The notes below the pieces were generated by a model that saw nothing but the letters and a program-made list of their open reading frames with translations, searched no databases and had not been told where the DNA came from. Below are positions 8,740 to 19,500 of a stretch of DNA of 64,000 nt, piece after piece; the stretch's first letter is position 1; the number at the start of each line of letters is the position of its first letter. A program made the position numbers and the translations under genes. The DNA is from Izhakiella capsodis (GTDB taxonomy: Bacteria; Pseudomonadota; Gammaproteobacteria; Enterobacterales; Enterobacteriaceae): contig NZ_FOVC01000004.1 of NCBI RefSeq assembly GCF_900115045.1, positions 1 to 64,000 of the forward strand. The letters run 5' to 3'.

Positions 8740-9020
8740 AGCTTACCCCGCTCTGCCTGCGCTTTCAGCTCATTCATGCGGCTGTTCATTTCATCATTGC
8801 TGATGAACTGGCTTTCACCTGCATCATAACGACTGAACGCCTGACTTATCTGCTGTTCCAGCCAGACATCATGTTTGCCGTCCTGATATTGCCGTTCTTC
8901 TGCCGCCAGTTCTTCAGCACGCTGACGCATAAGTTCTGTCAGGCTTATCTTCTGACGCTCTGCTGCCTGCATCGCCAGCCGCTTGGTTTCATCGTCTATT
9001 CTGAAGTGGATTGTGCTCAT
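8736..9020 (-). CDS. RelB/DinJ-type antitoxin
   Basis: This 94-residue protein starts with a ribbon-helix-helix-like segment (MSTIHFRIDDETKRLAMQAA...) that should bind the operon promoter as a dimer. A helical acidic C-terminal half follows that would wrap the toxin. I chose the start at 9020 because it follows GAGGGA and begins the conserved domain; the longer upstream frame only translates the 12-bp repeats. It precedes the toxin gene and overlaps it by four bases, typical of translational coupling. The promoter region is shared with the divergent XRE gene at 9210. Confidence 0.82.
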   Translation of the reverse strand: MSTIHFRIDDETKRLAMQAAERQKISLTELMRQRAEELAAEERQYQDGKHDVWLEQQISQAFSRYDAGESQFISNDEMNSRMNELKAQAERGKL

Positions 9021-9034
9021 TCCCTCGTGCCTTT

Positions 9035-9070
9035 TGTGGTGTTGATTGTGGTGTTGATTGTGGTGTTGAT
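9035..9070. repeat. Three perfect 12-bp direct repeats upstream of the antitoxin
   Basis: TGTGGTGTTGAT occurs three times without a break (9035-9046, 9047-9058, 9059-9070), and TGTG starts a fourth copy. The array ends 15 bases before the antitoxin start, in its leader or operator. Repeats of this kind can expand or contract by slippage, or may form a multi-site operator. Confidence 0.9.
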
Positions 9071-9209
9071 TGTGACCGATATTTCCAGGCCTGCCAGGTT
9101 TATCTTCCCGCTGCTCCGCCGGATGCGTGCCGGCATGGACCGCCTGAAGCGCGGTGATGCTCACATCGGAGTATTGTCAACAGCGTTATTCAGAACAAGG
9201 AGTATCATC

Positions 9210-9596
9210 ATGGCAACACTCACACGACAGCAACGTAATGCCATGAACACCAGAGATGAACACTTCTTCAGAGAGATGGGAGCCAGGATCGCGTTGGCAA
9301 GGAAGGCGCTGCAACTGACCCAGCAGCAGCTGGCAGAACAGTTAGGGATCGCCCAGCAAACAATGGCGCACTATGAAGGCGGACGGCTCAAGGTTTCGGC
9401 TTCACTGCTGCCCCAACTGGCACAGATCCTTAACCTGTCACTGGATGAACTGTTGGGTCTGCCAGTCAGGCGTGCAACGAAGCGCGGCCCGGCCTCGCGG
9501 CTTGAACAACAGATAGACGTGATCCGCCAGATGCCGGTGACGAAGCAGAAGTTTGTCTCTGAGATGCTGGATAACGTGATTGGTAAAACGGAGTAG
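9210..9596 (+). CDS. XRE-family helix-turn-helix regulator
   Basis: A 128-residue cytosolic protein. Residues about 22-80 form a Cro/C1-type helix-turn-helix (ARIALARKALQLTQQQLAEQ, IAQQTMAHYEGGRL, LAQILNLSLDELLGL). The basic C-terminal tail is likely for multimerisation. The start at 9210 is preceded by AAGGAG. It diverges from the antitoxin gene across a 189-bp region that contains the 12-bp repeats, so it may control that operon, itself, or both. Its target is not evident from sequence. Confidence 0.85.
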   Translation: MATLTRQQRNAMNTRDEHFFREMGARIALARKALQLTQQQLAEQLGIAQQTMAHYEGGRLKVSASLLPQLAQILNLSLDELLGLPVRRATKRGPASRLEQQIDVIRQMPVTKQKFVSEMLDNVIGKTE

Positions 9597-9669
9597 TTAA
9601 CAGACGCGGAACCAGGGTGCTTCGAACACCCCGGCCCGCTGACCACAACAACTAAGCGAGGTAGTTATT

Positions 9670-10002
9670 ATGGCTGAACATGATACTAAGCCAGAAGTGG
9701 CTGTAACTGAAGCGCCACAGGCGGTAAGTCACTGTGAGATTTACGATGTGGTGGAATTTGGCGAGGTGCGGCTGCGCGGTGGCTGGATGGCAGAAGCGGG
9801 ATTTACCGACGGAATGCCGGTTAAAATCCGCGTGATGCCGGGCTGCGTTGTCGTCACCCTTCAGGATATGCGCGAACTGTGGGGCTGCATTGAAGGGCTG
9901 AGCGTGACGCGCTTTAACCGCAAAAAGGTCAGTGCCTGGCTGAAGGATTTTCCGGGGGCGCTGAACCAGGACTGGCAGATGCCGGAGATTACGCGGCGGT
10001 AG
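9670..10002 (+). CDS. SymE-family toxin-like protein
   Basis: A 110-residue protein with the SymE signature in the middle: LRGGWMAEAGFTDGMPVKIR followed by VMPGCVVVTLQ. In E. coli SymE is an SOS-induced protein repressed by the antisense RNA SymR; it was first described as an mRNA-degrading toxin and later as a nucleoid-associated protein. The fold is AbrB-like. A variable N-terminal extension and C-terminal helix surround the core. The start at 9670 follows GAGG. I see no clear LexA box or antisense promoter by eye. It lies between an XRE gene and the CDI immunity gene, convergent with the CDI operon. Confidence 0.82.
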   Translation: MAEHDTKPEVAVTEAPQAVSHCEIYDVVEFGEVRLRGGWMAEAGFTDGMPVKIRVMPGCVVVTLQDMRELWGCIEGLSVTRFNRKKVSAWLKDFPGALNQDWQMPEITRR

Positions 10003-10024
10003 GCGGTCAGAGACAGAGAACGAT

Positions 10025-10049
10025 CCCGGCCACAAAGGGCCGGGGTTTT
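10025..10049 (+). terminator. Terminator after the SymE-type gene
   Basis: CCCGGCC (10025-10031) pairs with GGCCGGG (10038-10044) around an ACAAAG loop and is followed by TTTT. It separates the plus-strand SymE-type gene from the end of the converging CDI operon. Confidence 0.75.
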
Positions 10050-10053
10050 AAGC

Positions 10054-10515
10054 TTATTCTGTTCTACAGATAAAAATCGGTTGCTGATATTCGTCAATAG
10101 ATTTTATATCTATATACGGAGTTTCTTCATTTCTGAGTGTATGGAGTTTTATTACTGCATCTAATTCTCCATCGAAATCATCGAAGATGACAATAACTTC
10201 AAATTTCTTTGATTCCATTTTTTTTAATTTACCAATAATTCCCTCTGCAAAATTGACTGCAATAGATGCAATATCTTTCTTTATATAATCACTGATCCGC
10301 AATTCATTATAAAAGCACTCCTGCTCAGTTTTATCAAAGAAGTTCCCATCATTTTCATTTGTATCAATAGGTTGGGTTGATCTGAAAAATATACACTCGT
10401 TCGAGTGAATGACGAAACCTTCGTCTATTAAACACAGTAGCTTGTTTGGCAAAGAAAATGAACTGGTTAGGTTGTTCGCAATCTTTGTACTGAACTCTTT
10501 ATTAAAAATAATCAT
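10054..10515 (-). CDS. cdiI: Candidate CDI immunity protein
   Basis: This 153-residue cytosolic protein matches no family I recognise, as expected for immunity proteins, which vary with the toxin they block. It is acidic and AT-rich in codon use, unlike cdiA upstream but like the last 300 bases of cdiA. Its ATG overlaps the cdiA stop by four bases (10512-10515), so the two are translationally coupled. The position immediately after cdiA is the main evidence for the role. Its job would be to bind and neutralise the CdiA C-terminal toxin delivered by sister cells. Confidence 0.75.
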   Translation of the reverse strand: MIIFNKEFSTKIANNLTSSFSLPNKLLCLIDEGFVIHSNECIFFRSTQPIDTNENDGNFFDKTEQECFYNELRISDYIKKDIASIAVNFAEGIIGKLKKMESKKFEVIVIFDDFDGELDAVIKLHTLRNEETPYIDIKSIDEYQQPIFICRTE

Positions 10516-13500
10516 TTCTCACCTAAGTATTGTTTCATGCCTTTATCAATGGCTTGTTTGAACTTAGAGTCTTCAAGTAATTTATTAACTGAAGATGGCG
10601 CGGGTATTTTATTCTTTGATGAGTCAAAGCTATAGAAGTTATTATTTTTAGGATCATAATAATATTTATTATTTTTGTTATCCTGATAGTGTACTTGACC
10701 CGGTCTTTGTCCAGGATTTGGATTTTCAACATCGATACGTTCTTTTCCTACACCTTTCCATATAGTTTTACTTGGAACTTTCACTCCATTAGCTCCGAGC
10801 ATGTTTCCATCTGCCAGATAAGCCAAATCATCCCTATTCGGCCCATCCGGGATTGGGGTGACTGTCGTATTTCCGCCAGTATCCGGCGCACCGCTGCTGT
10901 TTCCGGTATGGCTGGCTCCGTTGCTGTCACGCTGGTCGGGCGTGATCAGCGTGGTGCTCTGGTTCTCTTCCGGAGCCGGATTTTCCAGCTTACCGCCGGT
11001 TGGGTCTTTATCTGCAACGGGTAGCGATGTATGCCCCGGTCCCCGCGTTCCGTCACGGGTTCCATCACGCACCGCGCACTGTTCACGCGTGCCTTCGCAG
11101 CCCCCGCCGCCTGCGTCCCAGTCTTCGCTGTCACTGTCGGCTCTGCCCTGTGCGTTATAACCCGCCGCACCTGCAGCAGCGGCTCCCGCTGCGCCTGCCT
11201 CACCCGGCAACACCGGGGGCGGCATGGGGATTGCCAGAAGATTATTCTCAACCGCATTCTTGTCAGTCTGCGCTGCCGTCACCGCTCCTGCAGTATCACC
11301 CGTCGCCAGCCCGCCTGCAAGCCCTGTCGCCAACTGACTCAGGGCGCTCACCTGCTGTTTCTGCTCTTCACTCAGCTGCTCTGCCGTTTTGCCCGGGAAA
11401 AGCTGGCCGGCAATATACCGCGCCGCCAGCTCACCCCCGCCGGCACCCAGTCCGCCCGCCAGCGCCGACTGGTTATTCAGCTGCGCGATTACTGCGCCCA
11501 GCACCGCATGCGCCATCGCATTGGCCACAACGTTCACTTCCTCGTTCTGCGAGTCGGTAGTCATTTCCTTGATTTTCGTTGCCAGGTACGGCGAGGCGCC
11601 GTTCGCCAGCGCGCCCGCGAGATTGTTGCCTGCCAGCGCCGTCAGTGCGCCCGTCACCGCCTGCGCCGCCTTCTGCAACGCGCTGCCGGTACCATATTCT
11701 TGCATCGCCTTCCGGTATTCCGGCGTTTCACGCAGCCTCTTTTCATCACCCTTCAGCGTCGGATTAGACTTCAACGCCGCCTCAAGCCCGTTAAGCTCTC
11801 CCTGTGTGCGGATAATATCCATCGCCTGACTACCGATTTCCCCAATCAGCTGCGCCTGTTTAAGCCTGTTCTGCTCCTTTTCCTTGTCAAAGATGGGGCT
11901 GATGCTGCCGGCATTAGCGTTATCCGTATCACGGTTAAGCTGGGTGATGTCTTGTTGCTGTTTGTCGGTGTCGCGAACTATCAACGTTCCCTCACTGACG
12001 CCGGCTTTTGTCGTGCCTTCGGCATGTCCGCTGTTGTTGGCCCCCGACAGCAGGCCGCCGGCCATGTTAGTCAGCAACTCCTTGCCCACCGGGCCGCCAG
12101 TACTGAAGCTGCCACCGCTGTGCGTCGCGCTGAAGTCCGCCTGGTTGTGGGTGTCCGTCCAGCCTAGCGTAGCGGTTTCCAGACGGTTCTTCTCTTTGTC
12201 AGCAGTGCTTGCAATCACCGCGCCATCCAATTGGGTATGTTCGCCGACCTTGATGTCAAAGCCGCCCTTGCCCGCAAACAACCCGGTCTGCTCTTTTACC
12301 GAGTCGAAGTTGCTGTGCAGCTTGTCCCGGCTGGCGCTGAGGTTGGCTGAGCCGGTCCCGGCGCCAATCGGCACGCTGACTCCGCCACTGACATTGCTCT
12401 GCTTCGCATCATAGCGGTCGCTGTCCTGCTGACTGCTGATCGTCAGGTTACCGCCGACGTCAGCGGTGATGTTATTCCCACTGACCTGGGCGCCGGCAAG
12501 CGTGGTATCTCGCCCGCTGTGCAGCTTCACTGTTCCGCCACTGTCCACCGTGGTCTCGTTCCATGTGGTGCCGTTGCCGCTCTCGCGCCCCTGGCCCTTA
12601 TTGGCGTTGGCGAATATGCTCACTCCGCTGTTTTTACCCACCCCAACACTCACGCCCAGGCTGCCACCCCGGCTGCTGTTACTGCCGTCGGTTTTTTGCG
12701 TGTTGCCCGCGGCCGACAGAAACAGGTCGCGATTTGCGTCAAGCGTCGTATCCCCACCGGCCTTGAGCTGGCTACCGGTTATGCGAATGTCGCCGCTTTG
12801 CCCGGTGTGGTTTTTACCTGTTGCGGTAACCGACAGGTTTTGCCCGGCAGTGAGCGTACTGCCCTGCGACAGGCTGCTTTCGGTGTGCGTCTCGCTTTTG
12901 GACGACTGACTGCCCAACGAGGCACTGATGCCAAAGCCGGCGGCCTTTTCGTCACCCGTCAGATCACCCTTCGCCTGCGCCTGCGCGGCCTGTATGCCGG
13001 ACAGCGCCGCCTTGGTGTTTTGCAGCGCGTTCAGGCGCCCGTCGCCTTCCTTTCTCGCCTGCTGCGCGGTGCTGACGGCGGTGTTAAGCGCGCTGCCCAC
13101 CGTACCCGACAGCGCCACCGTAAAGCCGCTCTGTTTGGACTCAAATGTTTCCGTGCGGTTGTTGAGGTCGAAACCAGAATCAACAGAAACACTGTCGCCG
13201 CTCAGGTTAAGATCTTTACCCGCAATCAGATCCACGCCGCCGATGCGCAGTTTATTACCGGCGGTGATGCTGACATCGCCCTGGCTGCTGCCGATGGTGC
13301 TGAAGCTCTGACTCTGGACGACCTCATCCTCATTGACTTCATGCCGCGTTGACTGACTGCCAACCGTGAAACCAATGCCACCGCTGCCCATCAGGCCGCT
13401 CTTTTTCTTCTCTTCGAGCAGATAGTGATAACCGGTTTCAGTCGCAGCCGAGAGCTCAACGTTGTTACCCGCCTGCAAATCCACATTCTGGTCGGCGGCG

Positions 13501-16500
13501 ATGGCTGAACCACGCACGCTAAGATCGTTTCCGGCATCGATACTGACGCTGTTGCCGCTTAACAGCGTTCCTTTTTCACGCGTCACACGATCGTCCTGCA
13601 CCGTATGGCTGCTTTTCTTACTCAGGAAACCTTTCTTTTGAGAGCGCTCATCCAGATAGCGGGATTCACCTTCCGTCGCACTGTTGAGCGTGACATCATG
13701 CTTCGCCTGAAGGGCAATAGCGCCCAGCTCGCTGTGCAGGGTACTGCCGCTGACGCTGATATCCCCTGTGCGGGCAAGCGTTGTAATGCCGTCCTGCGCA
13801 CTGAGCGTACTGCCGGTGGCGTCTTCTTTAGCCGTATTTTCAATGCGTGTGTGGTTCCCGTCACCCGAGCGCTCATTGTCGTAAGCAGTAGTCAAGCTCC
13901 GGGCTTCTTTTATGGTGACATTTTCCGCGCCAATACCAATGCCACCCGCTTTGCTGTCAATCTGCGCACCTTCAGCAAGCACATCGTTGCCCGCGATGAT
14001 CGTCACGCCCTTGTCTCCCTCCAGCGTGCTGAGGTGCAATTGATCTTCTTTGCGGCTGTTGCTGACGGAAGTGACTTTACCGCTGGCTTCAAGATGGGTG
14101 CTGTTAGTCGTCTTATCGGCTAATAAGCGGACATCGCCGCCTGCCCGGACCGCCGTATTCCCTGCTGCCTGCGCCTGGCTGCCCTGCAGGGTTATATCTT
14201 TACCGGCGCTCATCATCAGGTTGCCGCCAGCGCTCAGCTCGCTTCCCCGGGACTGCTGCCATTCACCACTGACCCGTGCCATACGCTGGCCGGCTTCTTC
14301 AAATCCCTGGCGGGTGTCACGGTTACCCATCGCGCCTGAAATCACCTCAATATCCGCTTTGTGGCTACTTTTTGCGGCGCCTATCTCAAGGTTGTTACCC
14401 GCGCTGAGCGCCAGGTTATTCGTCGCACGAAGCGTCGCGCCCTGCAGGCGAATATCACTACCGCTCAGGCTGATATCACCCGCATTCATGCTGGCCTGCC
14501 GCAACGCATCCTGCAGATTAGTGCTCAGACTCAGGCTGTCCGCATGTACGTTGATGCTTTCTGCCTTAATATCACCGCTTTGATGAGTAAACTGTGAAGC
14601 ATCAATCCCCAGCGCCCTGTCTGCCAGCAGGTTGCCGGCGTTAGTGACGCTGTTCGTTGAAAGCTGCAAATCGCCACCCGCGATCAGCGCACCATCCCCG
14701 GTGAGGCGCAGCGTGGACTGGGCCAGATAAACCTTAGGCACCAGGACGGCCTGCGTGCCACTCTCTGTATTGACCGTTTCGCTGACCAGCCAGACAATAT
14801 CCTGCTGCAGAGCGGCAATCTGTTCGGGCGTTAATGCCACACCAGGAACCAGGCTGAAGTCCTGTGCCACTTTTACGCCATTATTCATCAGCGCCTGATA
14901 TTGCGCCATCGCGTCTTCACCGTGTACCGATTGCCGTCCGGTCAGGCTCAGCACCTGGTCACGTACCAGCTTTTGTTCGTAGAAACCATCGCCCAGACGC
15001 TTATGTACGGCGGCCGGATCATAACCGACGCGCGCCAGCAGATAATCACTGCTGATAAACTGCGTCCGGCTGGTAAAGCGTGGGTCGGTGACGATCAGAT
15101 AGGGACTGCCACTGGCCGGGACCTGACGGAACAGTGCGTTATTAGGGATCGCGGTCGCCACGTTAGCCAGATGCTGCCTGGCGGTAAAAGCTAACTCTGC
15201 CGGCAGTAGCGGACGCCCTAACGGAGAAGGCCGTTCTGAGGTGGCCTGACTGCCGGGTGAAAGTTGGGTATTCGCGGTCTGACTCTCTGCACCACTGACG
15301 CTGAAGGCCAGTGGGTTGCGCTCCCATTCCGCCCGCTCCGCGTCTACCGCCTTCAGCGCTGCCTCAGCGCTGCTGATTTGGGCCTGACTGACAGTGGTAT
15401 TCGAAATGCGTGTTCCCGTGATGCTCACCTGACCGTTGCCGGAAAGGATGCTATCAATAGTTTGGATCGCCGTGGTGCCATCGTAATTAAACGTGGGATA
15501 CCAGTGATTCGTATCTCTGTCATAGTGGTCCACGATGAATTCACTGCGGTGCTCATTGACCGAATAACCCCGGTTATCCACGCTGCCACCACCGTCAATC
15601 CCCAGATTGCCATTCGACGTGATAACGCTCGCATCGTTAAGTAACTGGCCGTTAACGTGCAGTGCCATATTGCCACCAGAAAGAATACGTGCGCCAGTTC
15701 CTTCCGAAATAAGCCGATCACGCGTCAGTGAACCTGTCACTGAGCGCTCACGGAAGTTACTGTAATCGGAAATAAACATCAGGTCATAACTACTGACGTG
15801 CTTTTGAGGGTCCCACTGTTCGATGCGCGGCTCGTCAGTGAATTCGCGCCATACGGTATTGTGATAAGGCGTAGGAACGCCACGGATTTGATTGAAACCA
15901 GCTGTCTGATAGAAAGTAACGTTATAAGTGCCATCAGAATTAGGCTTCAGAGATTCGTAACTCACCCAAAGTGAGATCAGACTATTTTTAGTTACATCCT
16001 TGACCAGAACTTGTGCGCGTTTATTTCCTGCATCGATCGCCGTTATTGTGCCGTACTTATTGTTATTGGCTTCATTATTATCATTAAAGGTAAGGCGCTG
16101 AGTAGTGGGCGCGAATGGCGTGGAATCGGTCATACTATCCGAACCATAGGAGCGCCAGTAATAATGATAGCGGTGCCATTTGTACGATTCAGACTCTGCA
16201 TCACGGGCAATATTTAATCCAACGCGCTGATTGATTAAACGTTGCGCATTGATCGTCAGATCGCCGCCAGCTTCGATCGCACTCGCCTGATTTTCTATCA
16301 GATCGTTACTGCCCAGCTGCATATCACCGCTGCTGAAAAGTAGCGCGCCGTCACGATTAGTGAGACGCGCATCTCCTCTCAGGTTAAGCGACTGCGTCGC
16401 GGCAATCACGCCGCCCGCACCATAGTTATCAATGATACGCGCGTTAACGGTGATATCGTCGCCCATCACCGCGCCAGGATTGCTCAGTGTGTCAACGTTA

Positions 16501-19500
16501 AGCGTCATGTTGTCAGCTTCGACCCGACCATCGTTGGTAAACTGTCCGGACGTTACCTGCATGACTTTGCTTATCAGCGCCGCCTGATTGGTTAAATTTG
16601 CACTGCTGAGGTTCAGACCGCCAGACAGCAGCCAGTCGTTCAGGTTAGTAAACAGGCCAGCGACAGAAACAGTAAGCGTACCGTTACTGTTTAGGATGTC
16701 AGAGGCCCGCTGGATATAGTCTTGCTGCACGCTCAGGGTAAAATCCTGCTGGCTTTGCAGCCTTCCGCCCTGATTGTCGAGCGTACCGGCATTGACGTTC
16801 ATCGTTGCGCCACTCTGCACTACGCCGTTCTGGTTCAGCAGGGCTAAGGCCGGAGCGCTAAAAGCAAGGCGGGCGAAACGGACGTTACCGACCGGGTTAA
16901 TGGCGAGCGGGCCATCTGCTACGATACGGCCCTGGCGATTATCCAGCCGTGACAGACCCGCCAGCGTCAGCGCCCCCGCGCTTTGCAGGCTGCCCGCGCT
17001 ATTGTTAACCTCGCTGGCCGTGATGCCGGTGCGCGTGGTGCCTAAAATCAGACCGCCATCGTGGTTGTCCAGTGTGCTGCCCAGCACATCCAGGGCTCCC
17101 TGACTGCTGATCGTTCCCCGGCTTGCATTATTAACCTGCGCCGCATTGATCATCAGATCCTGAGTTGAGACCAGCTGACCTGCCTGATTATTAATTGTCG
17201 TGCCGTTCAGCGTCAGACCACGCCCGCTGTGAATTTTGCCTTGCTGATTATTCAGTGTATCAATACCGTAAATGCCGTCTCCCTGGCTGATCAGCATTCC
17301 GCCCGCGTTGTCGAGTTGTGCGGCGTCGGCGTTAAGGTCGCCAAGACTGTTGATAGTACCCTGCTGATTATTAATAAGGCTGGCATTGAGTTGCTGAGTG
17401 CCGTTACTCCTTAAGGCGCCGCCCTGATTGCTAATGTCATCCGCGACAGTCAGCGTCAATTGCTGCTGACTGGTGACAGAGCCGGCGTCGTTTTGCAGCG
17501 ACCGGGCATCCAGCGTCAGGTTTTCCCCGCTCTGAATATTACCCTGCTGGTTATCCAATTTTTCGCTGAGCAGAAGGTGCAGCTGTTTCTGGCTGTAGAG
17601 CAGGCCGTGTTGAGTATTGTCCAGCCGTTGTGACGCCAGGTTTAAAACGTCACCGGCCAGCCATTGCCCGCCAGCGTTGTTGATGGCCCCCGTTCTGGTA
17701 CCGTTGTCATCACCGCGCGCGTCCAGCTGCGTCTGAGCGCTGATTTTTCCGGCGCGGTTGTCAATGCCCTGTGTCACTCTCATTGTCAGTGCTGACGCCG
17801 ATTGTAATAATCCCTGCTGGTTATCGAGAGTGTTTGTGGTGAGCCATAATGACTGTTCGCTTTGCACACTGCCCAGCGCATTCGCAAACTGCCCGGTCGT
17901 CGCCCGCCATGTTCCCTGGCTCCCCATCCAGCCCTGCCCGTTCGCTATATCACCCGCCGTCAGCGTCTGTGATAGCCGGCTGAAAATATGCCCGTTTCGG
18001 TTGTCCAGCTGACCGATGAGGTGCATATCCAGGGTGCCAAGCGCATCAATCCTGCCCTGCTGATTGTTGAGGCTGTCTGCACGCAGGGTTGTCTGACCCG
18101 CGCCCTGCAACTGACCGTCCTGATTATTCAGGGCGTAAGTCAGATCGATGGCGAGGGCTTTCTGGCTCAGGACCAGCCCCTGCTCACGGTTGGTCAACTG
18201 TCCGCCCGATAAAGTGAGGTTACCGCCACTCTGTAGCGAGCCGTAATCATTACTGAAGAGACTTTGCGGGGTGCCACGCCAGATCAGATCATTCTGCGCA
18301 GTCAGCTTGCCTGCGCGGTTAATCACATCCCCGTTGCTGCCAAGCTGCAGCGCACCTCCGGACTGTAGCCTGCCGCCGGTGTTGTCAACATCGTTGGCAG
18401 CGACGAAAACGGCATGATCACCTTGTGCCGTTCCCTGCGTGTTGTTCCAGTCGCCCTGCGTACTGACATCAAGCGTATTGCCTGCCTCCAGCAAACCCAG
18501 ATGATTATTCAGAGAGTGCTGAGCGCGCACAGTCAGCTGATTTTCGGCGATCACTTTCCCTTGGGTATTATCAAGCTGATCCGCATCGAGCCCGACGGTT
18601 ATGGCGCTAATTTCACCGTCGCTGTTGTTCAGCAGGCCCCCGGTGGAAAGCTCCAGTTTATGACCTCCGGCAATCAGGCCCTGCGAGTTATCCAGCGCAT
18701 CTTTCGCATCCAGGATGGCCGAGCGGGTACCCATGACCCGGCCATTGCCATTTTGCAGGGCCAGCGTACTCAGTTGCAGTTCACTGCCGCTGATCTCTCC
18801 GGCATGGTTGTTCACTTCGCCGGCCGTCTCCAGCATCAGCGCGTTATCTGACAATACTTTGCCCTGGTCGTTGTTAATCTCACCGGCAGAAAGATTTAAA
18901 CGCGTACCGCTTTGTATCGTCCCCTCCTGATTGCTCAAGGTGCCATGCGTATGAATCTCCGCATCGTGATCGGCCGCGATAACACCCTGCTGATTGTCCA
19001 GGCCCTGCCGGGTATTGAGTACCAGATCCTGCTGGCTGGCGATCTGACCTTGTGTATTAGTGACTTGATGAGCCGTGATGTTTACTGCCTCACCGTTAAT
19101 CATACCGGCTTGGTTAGTCAGTTTTTCTGCCTGCAGCGTGACCTTATTAACCGCCAGCAGCTTGCCATCGCGATTGTCGAGGGCATCAGTTGCGTCAACC
19201 TGCAGCGACAGCAGGCTTTTTACCGTTCCGGCCTGATTAGCGAGACTGCCGATGTTTAACGACAGATTGCCATTGCTGCCCAGCTCACCAGACTGGTTAT
19301 CGAGCAGTCCGCTCACACGCCAGTGCTGATCGCTAACATCAAGCGCGACCAGCCTTCCATGCTGATTAGTCAGCGCCGCAGCATCAAAAAGGAGGCTCTG
19401 CGCTTCAATCGTTCCGCCGGTATTGTCGAGCTGACGCTTAAGCGCAAAGCGGCTCGCTCCGGAATCCGTCTGTGACCAGACCGCCTGCTGATTGAACAGA

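Noticed and set aside
9035..9070. Short CRISPR-like array
   Set aside because: The 12-bp units are directly adjacent with no spacers, and no cas genes are present.
11031..12167. Long open frames on the plus strand opposite cdiA
   Set aside because: They are shadows of the GC-rich repetitive cdiA frame; composition is Arg/Pro/His-rich and no family is recognisable.
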